A stretch of DNA of 64,000 bases, taken from NCBI GenBank assembly GCA_017506865.1, contig JAFCMP010000111.1, positions 1-64,000 of the forward strand. Direction: 5' to 3'. Position numbers and translations under genes: made by a program. Position 1 is the first letter of the stretch, and every line of letters starts with the position of its first letter. Origin of the DNA: Tribonema minus (lineage: Eukaryota > Sar > Xanthophyceae > Tribonematales > Tribonemataceae). The notes below the pieces were generated by a model. That model was not told the origin of the DNA and did no database searches. It worked only from the letters and a program-made list of their open reading frames with translations. This document shows, one piece after another, positions 42,301 through 56,000 of the stretch.

Positions 42301-45300
42301 TGACTGAGGAATTGGTTGTTGGGTGTCAATGAACGCAAGCGACACACTGTGTAGAGACATAATGGGGCACAGTGGCAAATCGAGCAAAGTCGCCCAATTC
42401 ATGGGTGGCCTGTCAGCAGTTACAAATAGCGAGAGTGGATGTTCCACATTCATACGATCATTATAGACAGTAGTGATGTGTGCCTTGAATTGAGGCTCCG
42501 CCTGCTTCAACGCTGAGATTGCTATCCTCATCGGCGCTTCGGCGCACGCACATTTGTGCAACTGCGCTCTCAGTGTCATGGTTCCATTGTGCTGGCATGT
42601 GGCTTCTGGTGACTGCACACGCGAAGTGCTTCCTCCAATTTGCTGCCATGATGCTGTGAAAATGCCATCAATGCTTCAGCAATCGGCATAGTCATCAACA
42701 TGCTCATCAGGTATGTGTGTCCTGCTCATGTGCAATGAATCCATGATCACTTCTACTTCTTTGGTGAGCATTCTCATTGGCATGCTAACAATGCTCATTT
42801 GCTGTGTGGCCATGGTCAGGGAGGTCGCAATGGGCATGTGCCACAAGCTGGTGGCTGCGCTGGTGGAGTTCCTGCTTCGGCTGGATGAGGGCACCCCTCT
42901 CAACTGCAAGCTGGACACCAGCGCTCAGCAGCTGCTGGCCACCATCACGCTGCTCCACGTCTTCAGCTCCGCGTATCCGCAGCTGCTGGTGCCACACGTG
43001 GACACGCTGTACCCCTACCTCAAGGGGGAAAACGGCCTTACATTCGTGGATGAGAGCCAGCTGTGCCTGGGGGTCAGCGACGTCATCAAGCAGGTGAACA
43101 GGCGTTAAGCACAGCACCAAATGTACGGTTTATAGTGATCGTGCTGCACAGCTCAGATGTTGCTGCCTGCGAGTAGCCAGCGGCGCCATATGTTGCGGTA
43201 TTGTGGTGTAAGTTTAATGGAAAAGGAATGCACATAATGTTAAGTCTCTAAAACGCTGCCAAATGATTGCTGAAGCACAACATGCAGAGAGTGTATACTT
43301 CTCGTAAGCCAAGTGTATGAGGTTTACCAAAGGACGCAGTACTAACGCTACAGAGCAATGCTGGTGACATGTGACAAGTGACACATGTGACAATTGACAC
43401 AACACCACAAGCAAATGTCAGCAAACCAGGTAAGCGTCAATTGTGTCCAAAACTATCCCTTCTGGAGCTTACCTTGCCATGCAAAACCCAGAGGGCACAG
43501 CATACAGCTTTAATTGAGGTGCCTTCATGAGCTTTCCGTATTGGAGCACTGGTTGCTCATCTGCCAACACGTGAAGTCAATATCTTCAACATCAATGTCA
43601 TCGCGAAGTCAGGATGCCATACGTTGTACTTCTATCCGTTCTCAAACTCTCGTACTTGTGCTCATCTGATTGGCTCCCGTCGCCACAGAGCAGCACAGTA
43701 GTTGTCAACGATTCTACTGTAAGCTCAAAAGGTCTAATCACACATCTCATTGGCTTGCCCTTGCAGGTGGTGCCTCTGCTCCCAAGGCCGGATCTGCAGA
43801 GCTTGCAGCAGGTCGTCGCAGACCTCAAGAGACTAGCCTACAGGTTTGGCTCGGCCGTTGTCCAGTCATCCATCGAGTGCCTGGCCTGCATTGTTGGACA
43901 GGTACGTGCAGAACAGCGCACACCTGTTGAAATACTTCGAAGTATACGCCTGTCTCGGAGTCTTGTGCAGGTGTCATTGGTCGTGTTGTACATGGTGACA
44001 TACTTGCAACTACTTGACGGGAATGGCCATCGTTCCTGGGTGACGGCTGTTGTGTTCAATTGCTCATGTTGGTCTTGTAGTGTAATCATCAGAGTCAGAG
44101 TCAGCGATCTTCGGCCTTGCTGCTTTTACTGCTGCACCACTGACAACCCATTCGCTGGCTTTCCTGTACGGCATGCACGCACTCTGCAGCATGTCCTTAG
44201 CAGCTCGGCCATATCTCATACAGAAATGTCGTGTATGTACTTGCAGCTACTGCTTGTTATACAGTTGCAGGCGGAACGCATTGATGTTCTTTGTTCAAGA
44301 CCACAGTACACTTGTGAATGCAGTTATCCAAGCAGATCACAAGCTGCGATTGTATGTCAGCAATGCGCGCGCTGCCTGCTGTTGCTGCAACAGGTGACGC
44401 ACGACCCCTCCCCCATCATGGACCTGCTGGAGAAGTGCTACAGCTACCTATTCAAGTACCACCGCGCCGCCAAGGGAGTGGACCCCAAGTTTCTACAACG
44501 TGCCCTGATCATCACCGGCCACGTGTGCCGCTTCCACTCGCTCAAGCCTTCCGCGTCGCTGGATTTGGAGCTGCAGCAGGAGGAGGAGGGCGGGTCATCA
44601 CAGGCGGCGGATGGGTTGCTGCAGTCGCAGGCGACGGACCAACTGCCGCCGCAGCTGCCGCAGGACGGCGCGCTGCGTGTAGTGTACAACATACTGCGGC
44701 TGTTCGCGTCGAAGGGTGCGCTGTTCTACCGTGATGGTGAGCAATGTCATCCTCTTTATTTTAATTCAGCAGCATAATAAGGGCGCATAATGCAGTGATG
44801 ATGTTGTCATGTTTGAGCTCAGCAGCATGTACAAGGGTGCATGTTTAAGGGTGCATGTGCAGGTACCAGAGGTATCATCATTGTCATACTCTCTGGTGTA
44901 ACTCAATGGCTACACATCGGTCATGTAATCAACTTACTACGGAATACAGCCAGGTTCGCGAAGCCCAGAAGCTTTGGTGCAAGTAGCGACAATACAGATG
45001 TGATCTATGTTGCAGACATGCTTATTACCATGTATGAAAGACACGCGCTCATCATTGGACTCCATGCTTGACATGAACTTTGAATGTCAAGCCATTCATG
45101 GAGCACAGCTGCTGCGGTGCTAGCTGTTAGCGCCACACACCGGAACATGGACAGCCTAGCGAGTGTCATAGCAAACTTTTCAGTATGAGAGCAGGCAGTC
45201 TTGTACTACTTGCACCAATGGTCAGATGCCAGCCACTTGAACTGCTCCAGTTTTGCCAATCGGTGACTCCAGTACTCACAAGGCATGCATTACCGTGCAC

Positions 45301-48300
45301 ACCTGAGCCATGCTGCCATCAGCGCATTGACTCACACACTCGCTCATTGTCGTGTTGCCTTGCAGCCCCCACCGCCATTGCAGCAGAGGTTCAAGCCAAA
45401 GCACTGCAGGCGCTCTCCTCGCTGCTGGTCGGCTCCCCCCGCCTGATGCTTCTCGCACAGAAGCACGGCCTAGTAGGCGGTGCACTGGACCAGTCCAAGG
45501 GGCATACTGCCAGGGCGTTGGCACAGGCACTGTGCAGTTGGCGCCATGTACTGGTAGGTGACCAAGTACCATGTACTGGTAGGTGACCATGTACTGGTAG
45601 GTGACCAAGTAACTTCATGAAGCTGGCATGCAACTGCTCATCAACAACAAAGATGTTTACCTTGCCGCACTGTGCCATTCAGCACTGCGCTTTGAAGTAG
45701 GCCAGGGTAGTGGTCACTTTGGCAGAACAAACCACACGGTCATCAATAACTTGGGAGCCGCTACTGCGAGGAGAATCGACCATGCCGTTCAATCTTCGAG
45801 GAGAATTGATTATGTCAGTCATTCTTTAACAGGCATATCAAAAGCTCTCAATAACGTGTCTTTCTCGCTCGTCTGCAACATATAGCAGTGACCTGTGATT
45901 AGGTCTTGTGCACTTTTGCATGCTTGCCCTTTGCTGGGAACTCATGTTTGGAGAGCAGGTCCCTTTTGCGTGTGCACTACTGTCTGCAGGCATAGCAAGG
46001 AACACACATACTGCCTGTTTGTTGAAAGCTCATCGACAGTGTTGATTGCGAAGCATGTGGCTCAAGCCACTTGCAGGTATTCCCACTGCCTCTGACTCCA
46101 TGATCCTGTGTTGCGTCATCTTATTGCCTTGACATCCTTGCAAGTGAAGCTACACTGCCAAATGGTTGCTGCTGCTAACACGCCCTTGCTGCGCGCATAG
46201 CATGCCCCTCCTCCCCTTGTGGCTGCCGCTTACACTCCCTTGCCTCCAATAATGTATTCACTCCCCCAGGTGGCAGAAGAGGAGCGCGTTGAGAGCGGCG
46301 CTGCTAGGGAGACCATGGAAGCAGCGGGCATCAGCGTGGCGCAGCGCGTGCGTGGCGACCAGGACTCGGAGAGCAGCGTAGTGGGAGGGGTGCTGCAGCT
46401 GCACGTGCCTGCGGTGCGGCGGCTGCTGTACCATGAAAACGTTGAAGTGCGCAAGGGGGCGCTGGCGCTGCTGGGCGCCATGATGCGACAGGCAAGCGTC
46501 ATGCCATGCAACTGTTGTCATGGCAAGAAACGGTCAGCGACAGCAAGATGACGCAGAGAGAGAGAGGAAAATGACAAGGTTGCACATGAGTTGTGACGAA
46601 ACCTGTATGTGCGTCTCTGCACATGAGTCATCACTTGTTGATGATATCAGTTAGTACATGCTACATGGCCGCTAAGTCACCTTGACGTACACTCATGGAT
46701 TGCTGCCGTACCCCACTTCGATGCTTTGATGCTACCCTCAAATTGTGCACCACTTCAGGTATGCTGCAGCCAACTATTTACAGGCGCATGACATGATGCT
46801 CTTATATACACCACATTTGTTTTACATTTTTTTATGACGTTTACCCCAGCTGCCTTGCATGAGGTGATTTTCCCCATTCTATGGTAAACACAATGGCATG
46901 CAACATGCTTGCGCCTTTAACTCCACAAACCTGCTTCAATCATTCAAGATCTGCATACTGTGTTATCTGCTGCCTTTCTCACATGTTATCATTGTGATTG
47001 TTTTGTGCAGGGCCTTGTTGACCCCCTGGAGACGGTGCCTCACCTGGTGGCGCTGCAAAGTGACCCAGCAGCACCTGTCCGATCGGAGGCCATGCGACAG
47101 GTACCGGTGGCTACCATATTTGGCATCAACTTGCCGGCAACCATACCCTGCGCAACCATAAGAGGCCTGGGAGCCCCCGCATATGACCCGCGTCTGTGTG
47201 CACATGCGGCGAATATGTGAGCACAGGGCAGCCCCGCACGCGCTGTAGTGCTCGCAGTTTATGTTCAGACAAAACTGGCGTTGTGCTTCAAGCGGTTGAG
47301 ATATCTTGATGTCCATTCACATTGGACTCATGGTGTTTTGAGAGTGCATGCATTTCAGCAGCTCAAGGCATGCCACTGCGAAACACACATACAGGTCACA
47401 GACAGCTTGCACACAATAATTGATAGGGCTGCTCTGTATCCTGCAACCTGTTTACACTCATGGTTGGTGTTTCGTACTGGGACTTGTTCATGTGTATCAC
47501 ATGTCATTTTACAGCAGGGCATGCATCACCATCTGCACTCTGCACCCTGCTCGCAACCCTGTGAGGGGTACAACACCACGACTAAAGGGTCCATCACGAG
47601 CCCATCAGTGCGTCGCATTGACGAGCTTATCAAAAACCTTTTCTTGTGCAGATCATGGTGGAGGATGAGAAGAGGCGGGATGTGGTTCAGATGCGCGTTA
47701 TGGACGGCATGTTCCTAGCCTACGCCTGGACAGCTGCGGCGCCTGTGGTGCTGCTGCCAGCTGATGACCCCATCTCAGATGCGCACGGCCCCAGCTCTGT
47801 CTTCTCTGCCATCTACTCGACGTGCATCCAACAGGTGATTGCAACTGCAGCAGGCACATGGTTGCTGTTACCTTTTCACTGATGCCTTTTGCTCACAAGT
47901 CAAACGTCTGATAGGCATTGATGACGGCTGCCAATGAGCGTGTGATGCAGAGAGCATGCAGACCTGGGATTAAGACACGCTTGGGCAAATATTGACACTC
48001 ATTGGCTCGCCATCAGAGGTGCAGGGTATCGTGACCAGCAGCTTTTTGATGCACCATTGTTGCTGCCTCTATCTTTCACATGAGTTGATGCAGCAATGCA
48101 GCAAACAGCAATGGCGCCCATCTGCTGAATTTTGTGCCATGGCATTTCAAAACCCTACATGATGTTGGTCTGGGCTAGCTGGTCTGCCTATGCACATGCA
48201 TATGCAGAAGGCTATGATCTGGATCACCTCAAGTACTGTACTTGAGGAGCAATACATGTAGGCAATTCGTGACAACTATCTGCGTATATTTACCTGCTTG

Positions 48301-51300
48301 AAGGGACGCAACGCACATAGAGCTGGTACTGTAGAAGTATAAAGTACATGAGAGGCATGCTAAGCACAGAAAAATATGGAAAGGAGGGAGGAGGATGAGC
48401 GCTACGTTTGAGTGCTATTGCAATCACGATGCCACAGCAGACCAGTCACGTCTCACTTGAAGTGGCTTTCTGCCGAATACAACTGCAGAAGTGGTTCTTT
48501 ATCAATGATGCAAATACCAAACCTTGTTTGGTTCCCGTTGTCACATATAGTACAAAACAACACTTTGAAGTAGGCGAGTGGCTATGCAGCATTTTCTTTT
48601 GTTGCTGATTATGTGCGGACTGGTGGACTCTGTATGTAGTATCCGATCATTGTTCCTCGCCTGAGGTTGTTGACTTGAGTGTAGCTTGTCTATCAGAACA
48701 AAGACAAGAAACTGACTGACTGAGACGACAAGAAGTTGACACCAAAGTCCGCTGTCGGCTGGAATACTGCCGCTGAGCTTCGCTGCGCATCAAACAATGG
48801 TTTGTAAACGCCTCTGTTCACAATGGTATCTCAGCTAGGAGAGGCATGCGCAGCCCATTGACATTCACCTGACTGTGGTCGTCATCATGCAGGCGTTCGG
48901 CGCGCGCAACGTATTCCTTCGTCACGTGACATCCCTGTTTGAGGAGCGCAGCCGTGACAAGGTCAAGGTCTTGATGCAGACGGCGCGCGACAGGCTACAC
49001 CAGCACGCCAGCACTCCAGCTCTGCAGACAGCTACGGCAGCAGGCGCGGGGCCGAGTGTGCGCCAACGCAGGCAGTCGCTGCTGACCAAGCAACGCGAGG
49101 TACGCAATGTTCGGCCGCAACGGCGTCACAGTAGCTTGCTGATGGACACTTCAAGTCCAGCTGTGGGCTTCATATCGCTTTGATGCACTTTTTGCTGGAG
49201 TGCTTGGTGTGCACTGGTTTCATGGCTTTCATAGAGAGTACCCAACTGAGGGTTTGGAGCAGTGAAAGTCTTACCTACTGCCTATTTGGGACGACATAAT
49301 CCATACCAGCAACACATATTGGGTTACACTGAAGCAGCCCACTGCAAATATACTGGTGGATCACATTGCTAGGTGCGCAGAGAGGATGACTGCAAAGCGT
49401 GTGTTTTAAAAAAGCGTGCCAAGCGTGACTGCTTGAAACATATACTTCACTGAAGTATGATGTCTGTGCACGCATGGCCTGCGCCGGCACTGCACATGCT
49501 ATGTTTGAGACTTCGTCATGTGCTGGTTGTGCGTAAAGTGTCCTGTTTTTTCAAACTACAATTGTGCAAAGACAATAAACATGACAGGATGGCTGACGCA
49601 GTCGTCTCTCCCACTGTCATCGCCTCACCACCAGGGCGGACCGGGCATTGACGAACCTCTGCAGCTGCGCTTGCTGTGGTTCCTGGCCATGATGCTAGCA
49701 CACCTGCCCTATGACAAAGAGGAGGAACCCCTGCTGGTCATCTACCACATCAACAAGATTGTCTCCCTCTACGGCAGCGAGATTGCACTGGCACTGCGTC
49801 GCCAGATGGGAGCGCTAGGCCTGCCCCTCCCTTCAAACGACAGGTGAATGATGATTTTTGTGGCTGCATTTGTGGTTGCATGCGTACTGCAGTGGTGTGA
49901 GAACACGCATATGCCGCTGGCTCTGTTTACCGCAGGCACTGGCGTGTGTATGCGACGCGTTGGTTTTACGCGATGATAATTCGGCATATTGGGCAGACTT
50001 GTGCAGCGCAGCACTGCAGTATGTACATGATGAAAACAGCAGTCGGTTAATGAGTGAGACATGATGACAGGCACGCAACCGTAGACGGCAGATATACCAT
50101 CTGAATTGCGCTGCGTGTAACACCCAGAGCTGATCCATTATGGATTGTTGTCTACCACACCAAGCCTTCAGATGTCATTACAATATGTGTCAGCACCACA
50201 TTTGCGTATCTCTTTACCGGTGGATGTTGACGTCAGTCCACAAGTCACGGCAATATGTTCAAGTCATGAGACTTTGAGTCGAAGCTGATGCGCCAGCCTT
50301 TGCCGGCCTGTCCTCTCCGCCACAGCGATGACGATGATGTAGCTGACATGACGGACGGATCTGAGGGAGCCAGCGGCACAGGCGCTGCAGCCCTCAAGTG
50401 CAGCTCAGCGGCAGCCATGTGCATGCTGCTGCAGCTCAAGCACCACCTCAAGCAGACCCACCACCTGTCGGACGCGCGCTGCCAAGCATTCGCCCCCTCG
50501 GAAACCACCGCGAAAGGGGAGCACACCCTCTCAAGACAGGGGCAGCACGCAGCCATGGGCCTACAGACTCCACCACTGCTGCCACCTGGCTGGCAACCTA
50601 CACCAGAGGCTGTGGTGTCCCAGTTTGAGCAGCTGCGGCGCCTGCTTCGTGAGGACCCCGCAGATTTTGCCGTGTCATCGACCGCACCGGGCAGGTAAAG
50701 ATGCTACTCAGGGGGAGTCAGACTACTTGCGCGTCATTTGAAGTACCATGTTTCAGTGCTTAGCTTTACTGCAGCTCATAAAAGGGGCTTATGTCATCTT
50801 TCATGAGAAGTACGTAGACGTGCGCAAGATCTTTGTGCACTTCAGACTATGAGGTTTGTGGCTATGACAGATGTGCTCAGGATCAGTACTGAAAGCAGCG
50901 TTGACTGCATCGCCGGGAGTGTTGTGTTTTTCCCACTCAACCCACACTTGCTATTAATATTCTTGGGTTCAAGCAGCGCCCGAATTTGAACCACAGAAGT
51001 CAAGGTACATGCAAATCGTCAACCAGGGATTACAAGCAATGCAATATGTTGCCAATGCAGTAAAATAGCAGCTTGTGTGCTGCCTTGCCTTAGTAGAAAG
51101 CTGGGTCGTGGCGAAGGAGCATTGACAATGGCATCAATCTGTGATGGTCACTTTCTCCTGAAACAGCGTTGTGATGTTGACAGCGTGATGCTGCCCACCG
51201 ACAAAGGGCGTGCCGCAGACCACCACAGCCTTGATGCGGCTTGTTGTGTGCTGAGAACATGGTCGTCAGCATGTGGTTGGTGCTAAACAAAGCAATACCC

Positions 51301-51791
51301 AGCCGCACTATGCTTGCATGTGCCAGACTTCATGTTGCGCTGGCGTAAAAACACCTCATGTGACATGACAGCATGAAGGTTTGCATCAGCACCGGAGTGG
51401 TGTGCATATGTGATGAGTCATGATGCATGATATCTCTTTTTCATCTTATTTAGTGCGGCACAGATGCATGTGCAGCAGGTTGCATGATGTGCACAACCAT
51501 CATTGGATTTGCACAAGTAACTGCGTTCATTATAACATTGTCGCCAAGCCTTACTCAACCATTCTTTGTTGATCCATGGCTGCTTTGCATCTATCTGCCT
51601 CTTGCAGCACTGCTGCCAAGCGAGCCAAGAAGGAGCCTGGCACATCTGCCAAGTCAGGTGCCAAGCGGGCGAGGGCCTCCGATGGCAAGTCCAAGAAAAA
51701 GAAGGCAGCCAAGAAGCGACGCTCTGCTGCCAAAGTTGTAGTGTCAGATGAAAGCGGCGATGACTACCTTGGTGAAGACGACATGGAGTGA
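36369..51791 (+). CDS. SCC2: SCC2/NIPBL cohesin loader with Tudor-like and PHD domains, 17 exons, 1749 aa
   Basis: Exons: 36369-37202, 37321-38208, 38674-39018, 40034-40237, 40467-40796, 42040-42284, 42820-43093, 43767-43901, 44394-44736, 45366-45553, 46270-46491, 47011-47100, 47652-47834, 48893-49099, 49635-49843, 50326-50694, 51608-51791. All phases match. Residues about 15-67 form a Tudor-like domain (IGRRITREF, FFSGTV, YEDGDEEDLEF). A PHD finger at about 538-587 is split by an intron: CGCEVEGEC, CDRCHRWFHAAC, then HWYCGDC. HEAT repeats include DESISVREAAVNMVGQYVL and DVGVSVRKSVVRTLRG, the NIPBL/SCC2 signature; LPTTKRQLRTFKL matches its N-terminal half. The last 60 residues are Lys/Arg-rich with an acidic tail, a likely nuclear signal. 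SCC2 with SCC4 loads cohesin on chromatin. A PHD finger is known in plant SCC2; the Tudor-like domain is notable. The intron after exon 11 has a GC donor. Confidence 0.9.
40800..41573. mobile_element. 774-bp inverted-repeat DNA transposon (MITE-like) with TA target duplication
   Basis: Terminal inverted repeats of 44 bp, starting CCGTAAAGTCTATAATTAAG, match perfectly between 40,800-40,843 and 41,530-41,573. The element is flanked by TA on both sides (40,798-40,799 and 41,574-41,575), the target duplication expected of Tc1/mariner-type and a few other cut-and-paste families. It has no long open frame, so it would be moved by a transposase encoded elsewhere. It lies in SCC2 intron 5 and begins at the fourth intron base, so the TA of the donor GTA was its target. 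The interior holds a run of ten or more G at about 41,461. Confidence 0.9.
45545..45607 (+). repeat. Triplicated 20-bp block containing the SCC2 exon 10 splice donor
   Basis: CATGTACTGGTAGGTGACCA occurs at 45,545-45,564, 45,570-45,589 and 45,588-45,607. The first copy holds the exon 10 donor (CTG|GTAGGT at 45,553/45,554), the only one that keeps the phase for exon 11. The other copies hold identical donors 25 and 43 bp downstream. Reading past the first donor meets a TGA inside the second copy. Confidence 0.9.
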
Positions 51792-53073
51792 ATCAAGTCA
51801 GCGATGCAATCGGATGCGCATTTTGTACATGCACAGAGCCAAGGATCCCATAGGCCTCTCACAGCGTACGTCAGACATACATAGCGTGGCTGAACCTGCA
51901 AGACGGCCTACCTGCAATTACATCAGAGAGGAGAGAGTGCCACGCGACTGCCCATTTGTACCACCTTCTCAATGTACGCTGTCATCACAACAATGATGCG
52001 TTGGCGCTTTGTGGCCGGTTTGTGCACATTCTAGCCTTGGTGTGAAAGATTTCAAGAAGGCAGCTCTCACAGAGATAGGTACAGCACAACGTTGTCGACG
52101 CCATCATTATGCGCTCATTGAAGCCAACATCATTCGGGAGAAAGGTTGGTATCGTGATGAAACATTTATGTAATGAGTGCTCGCAGGATAAGGGGGCACG
52201 CTCTGCCCTGATGCAGAGCACGTCCTCATCTACTTGTATGCATGAATTGTAGGCCGCCAAGGGAGTGTACGTCACAAAACATGTAGGTTGCAGGCAAGTG
52301 AGATAGAAGTAGACGATGCTTGACACCTCTCAGGGCCGCTGGTGCACTTTCACTCTGACCCACGTACCAGTTACATGCTGCAGTCTTAAGGCGACATGGC
52401 GCAAGACTTCCAATAACAGGAGCTGTTGGAGTGGATGAATCATTGTGGGCCTATAGGTGCTGTTCCCACAGTACAACAGCACAAGTGACAATGGTGAAGT
52501 TGCAACTGGGCAAGAGTACATTCAAATACTTGACATGAAACAGAACACAGACAGCGGACTTGAACAAAACCATTTGTTGTTGGCATCATCTGCACCAGTG
52601 TATGTATGGCAGGCTGTGTGTTCACAAGCACACAAATGTCATTCCAACCAGCATATGCATACAGCCAGGAACACAATGGGATGATGAGAACGTGTAATGT
52701 GGTGTATTGCGTGACGTCCAAGTCACCTGCGAAACGCTGTGTAGAAGTATATGTGTTTGTGAAGCGTCGTCATCAATTGGCATGCATGAAATATAACTTC
52801 AACCTGGTGCTGCGCTGTGAAGTGCTGTGTGCTGTGCCTGAAACGAGCTGCCTCTAACAAAGCAGACAACGCCGCAGCCTAGCTGCCTTCTTGAACGGTG
52901 GCGGTTTGTAAACTCGCAACAACCCCAATCCCCGTGCCGTGCACCTGCACAGCAGCAGAGAGCCTCAGCGGCATTGCTGATGAATCCCCAGAACTACTGC
53001 TAGTGCAGAGTCATGACACCGCCACCAGAAGCAACCAATCGAGTCGTCGCGCGTGCCAACAGCTCCTTGTTGT
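51792..53073. other. Convergent intergenic region, SCC2 to VDE
   Basis: Both neighbours end here. A TGTAA at 52,169-52,173 on the plus strand could serve SCC2. No coding frame with splice or motif support and no notable repeat is visible. Confidence 0.4.
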
Positions 53074-56000
53074 TTACAAACCAAGCTTCTGCTCCAGGCG
53101 TTCAAGGGTGGCACCCTCACTGAGCTTCCACGCGTCAGGCTGCAGCGTGTCCTTAATGGCCCTTTCAATTTCCTTCACCTCCTCCTGCCATTGCAACAAT
53201 TCAGGCAAACATGGGTGCCAAGATGCTGCAAATTAGCACGGAAGGAATTGATTGCTAACGGACTGCACCACTACCTGCAATCATACCACTGCATGTAAAG
53301 CTCGGAGGCGCTGAAAGGCAGCCCTACGGTAGGCTGAGTTGCCAAGCATACGGTGACAGAAGCCATTGTTGCCAAAAAGGCCATCATAGACAGATGCTAT
53401 CTGTCACTTGCGGCGTGAAGCAAAGCATGGCCGCTGATGTGAGCTTGCTGGTTGATCACGACGGTACACAGCATTGAGCAATGCACTCAACGCGACCCAT
53501 GAGCCACTTTTTCACTCCATGCATCAAGCGCAGCGGCAACCAGTACATGCACTTGATAGAAGACGTAGCCGGACACTGAGTGGCTTGCGTCCGGGGCTAG
53601 AACACCAGTCTGCTTTGGCCACACCATGTCCTTTGCATGCGTGGACACATCTCCAGGCCATGCTGGCTTTATGCCAAAGCGAACTTCCGCTGTGCTTTGC
53701 ATCATCACCTAGAGATGAATGCGACGGGACAACCATGACAATGCCTCAAACCACCGTGACACGCGCAATTCTGTCCAGCCTCCTGCAACCAACTTAGTCT
53801 CCCACAAAAACCACTGTTTGAGTACGGAACGGCGCTTCTGTGTGCTCCTCAGGAGCGCGCAAACATGTTCATACACACAACGGCAAAATACACAAATCAC
53901 CTTGATGAATTTGGCCTCAGCCTCAGCGCCCGCCTTCAGCTCATTGAACTCCTGCCCCAGGGTGTCCTGTAGCTCCAGAGCGTCAAAGGCAATCTCGTTC
54001 TGGTACGATTCTGCCAGATCCTCCAGTGCCTTGAGTGCCGCGCCCGCGTCCTTCTCCTCTTTCTGCAGCACCACATTCGAACAAAGTGTCAGTTGCCATG
54101 TGCAGGCAGGAAAGCATTGTGTCATGGCAAGGTGACGTGGGCAACCTGCTTGAAAAGCTTGCAAAGTGAGGTACTATATGTACGTAGCTGTACACATTAT
54201 GTATGCCATCGGAGGGACCGGGTGTGGGCAGAAAGCAGCAGCAAGCTGCACATGGCTAATGCAGCCCCCTGCCATGCATTGTGACACTGGCGGTGCGCCC
54301 GCCCAGACCAGAAACTTTCTGCGTTAGTAGTGAATGATCTGTGTCAGTTGTTGAGAGTTGATAGCATTTGATACCGGTCTCTGTGTTTCTGGTGCTGACC
54401 ATGTCAAATTGTACCATACAATTGTGTGTAAAATGTCAAGTAAGCATGCCCGTCCTCAAATTTTGTAACTTGCTGTCATTTTCAAAGTAAGTCATTAGAG
54501 AAGGCAACAACGCACAAAAAAAATGTATTCTTCAAGATGTATAATTCAACCTTCAGATGTGAGAACTCTGTGGATATGTGTGAAACGTGGGTCAGATTGC
54601 ACTGGTCCCCGCCTTTGCTGGAGCACACAGAATGAAACAGCTACATGCGAGCCTGGCCAAAGCTCACTCATGGCCGCATGTGCATGTAGCAAGTGTACTG
54701 CTGGTCATGGTGATTTTCTGCTTTCATATGGGCGGTTGTCTTAAGGTCGCAGTGGCACGACGTTGTGGGTTTGGGTAAAATTTGACTGGTGTCATGACCT
54801 GTCATCACAGTGTTATGAGTATAATGACAACTTCAGCTATATGTAGTCCCTCACTACAACATGATGGTCACACAGTCTGCAATTGCATACTGAACATGTC
54901 AGCTGCAGAGTGCATGCACAGCGCGCATGCACAGTGTGCATGTTTCTGCAACACAACTTCAACATGCAACATATCACAGTTGAAGATGTGCTTCTCTCAG
55001 ACTTTTTGCGGCTCGCCTGTCCCATCTGCTTCAAAACCACATGTAACTTAACGTCAGAATCTGTCCCCTACACTTTGCCCCCCATGTTACCTCCAACCCC
55101 ACAAATCCTGGAATTCACTTCTCACCCTATACCTACATACCCAACGCACCTCCCAACTCTCAAGTGCCTTGCATACCTGTATGCTGTCCACGGCAAACCC
55201 CCTTAGCGCCGTGAGCTGCTCCCCCAGCTGCTGCCCCTCCATGTCGAGCAGCTTCTTGCTGTACTCAGCGCGCAGCTCCGCGGGGTCACGCGTCTGCGGC
55301 TTGCACGAGTTGTCCGTCGCCTGAAAGTCGCTCCACTTAATGTTCGCCTTCTTGCACGCTGCCTCCAGGCGCGGCACGAGGGCCCTGTCGTACGACGCGT
55401 CGCGCGTGTAGAGCACTGCCCCGCCGTACCCCGTCCACGCGTCATTCTGCCCCCTGTAGTAGACCAGCACGTGGCTGTCCGGCACTGCATCCAGGATGTA
55501 CCAGTCGTCCTGCGGAGCAGTGAGTGTGGCTGACTGGTTAGCAGGCAGCGCAGGTGGTGGCCGTGCAGTGCAGCAGACGGCGCCACGCAAGGCACAGCTT
55601 CATGTGGTGTTTGATCGATGAGCGGCACATGTATGTACACGTGGGTCTGAAGCCAAAGCAAGCATGGCTGGAGTAAGTGATGTTAATATTGAGGGACTGC
55701 ATCACATGCTCAGATGTCTAAGTAGCCGATACAGTGATGGCAGTGTACACGTAATGTAGTAGGGCCACCAACAGCGGTGGCTGATGTCACCAGGTACCAT
55801 ACTACCATATGTGTGTACCAGGAATATATCACACAGCAGTGCCCGGTAAGAGTTGTACTCTGGCATGCACCTTATTCAGCACATGTTGCTACTTGACACG
55901 TTGTGCTCGTCAAGATATCCAGGGTGGACATCACTACGAACTGATGTTGTGCAAATAGCAGCAACTTGCCCAATGGTAGCATGTAAATGCAATCAATGTC

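Noticed and set aside
43614-44777. 387-codon plus-strand frame
   Set aside because: It runs through SCC2 exons 8 and 9 and the intron between; the intron part has no homology, and splice sites at 43,766, 43,902 and 44,393 give the family sequence.
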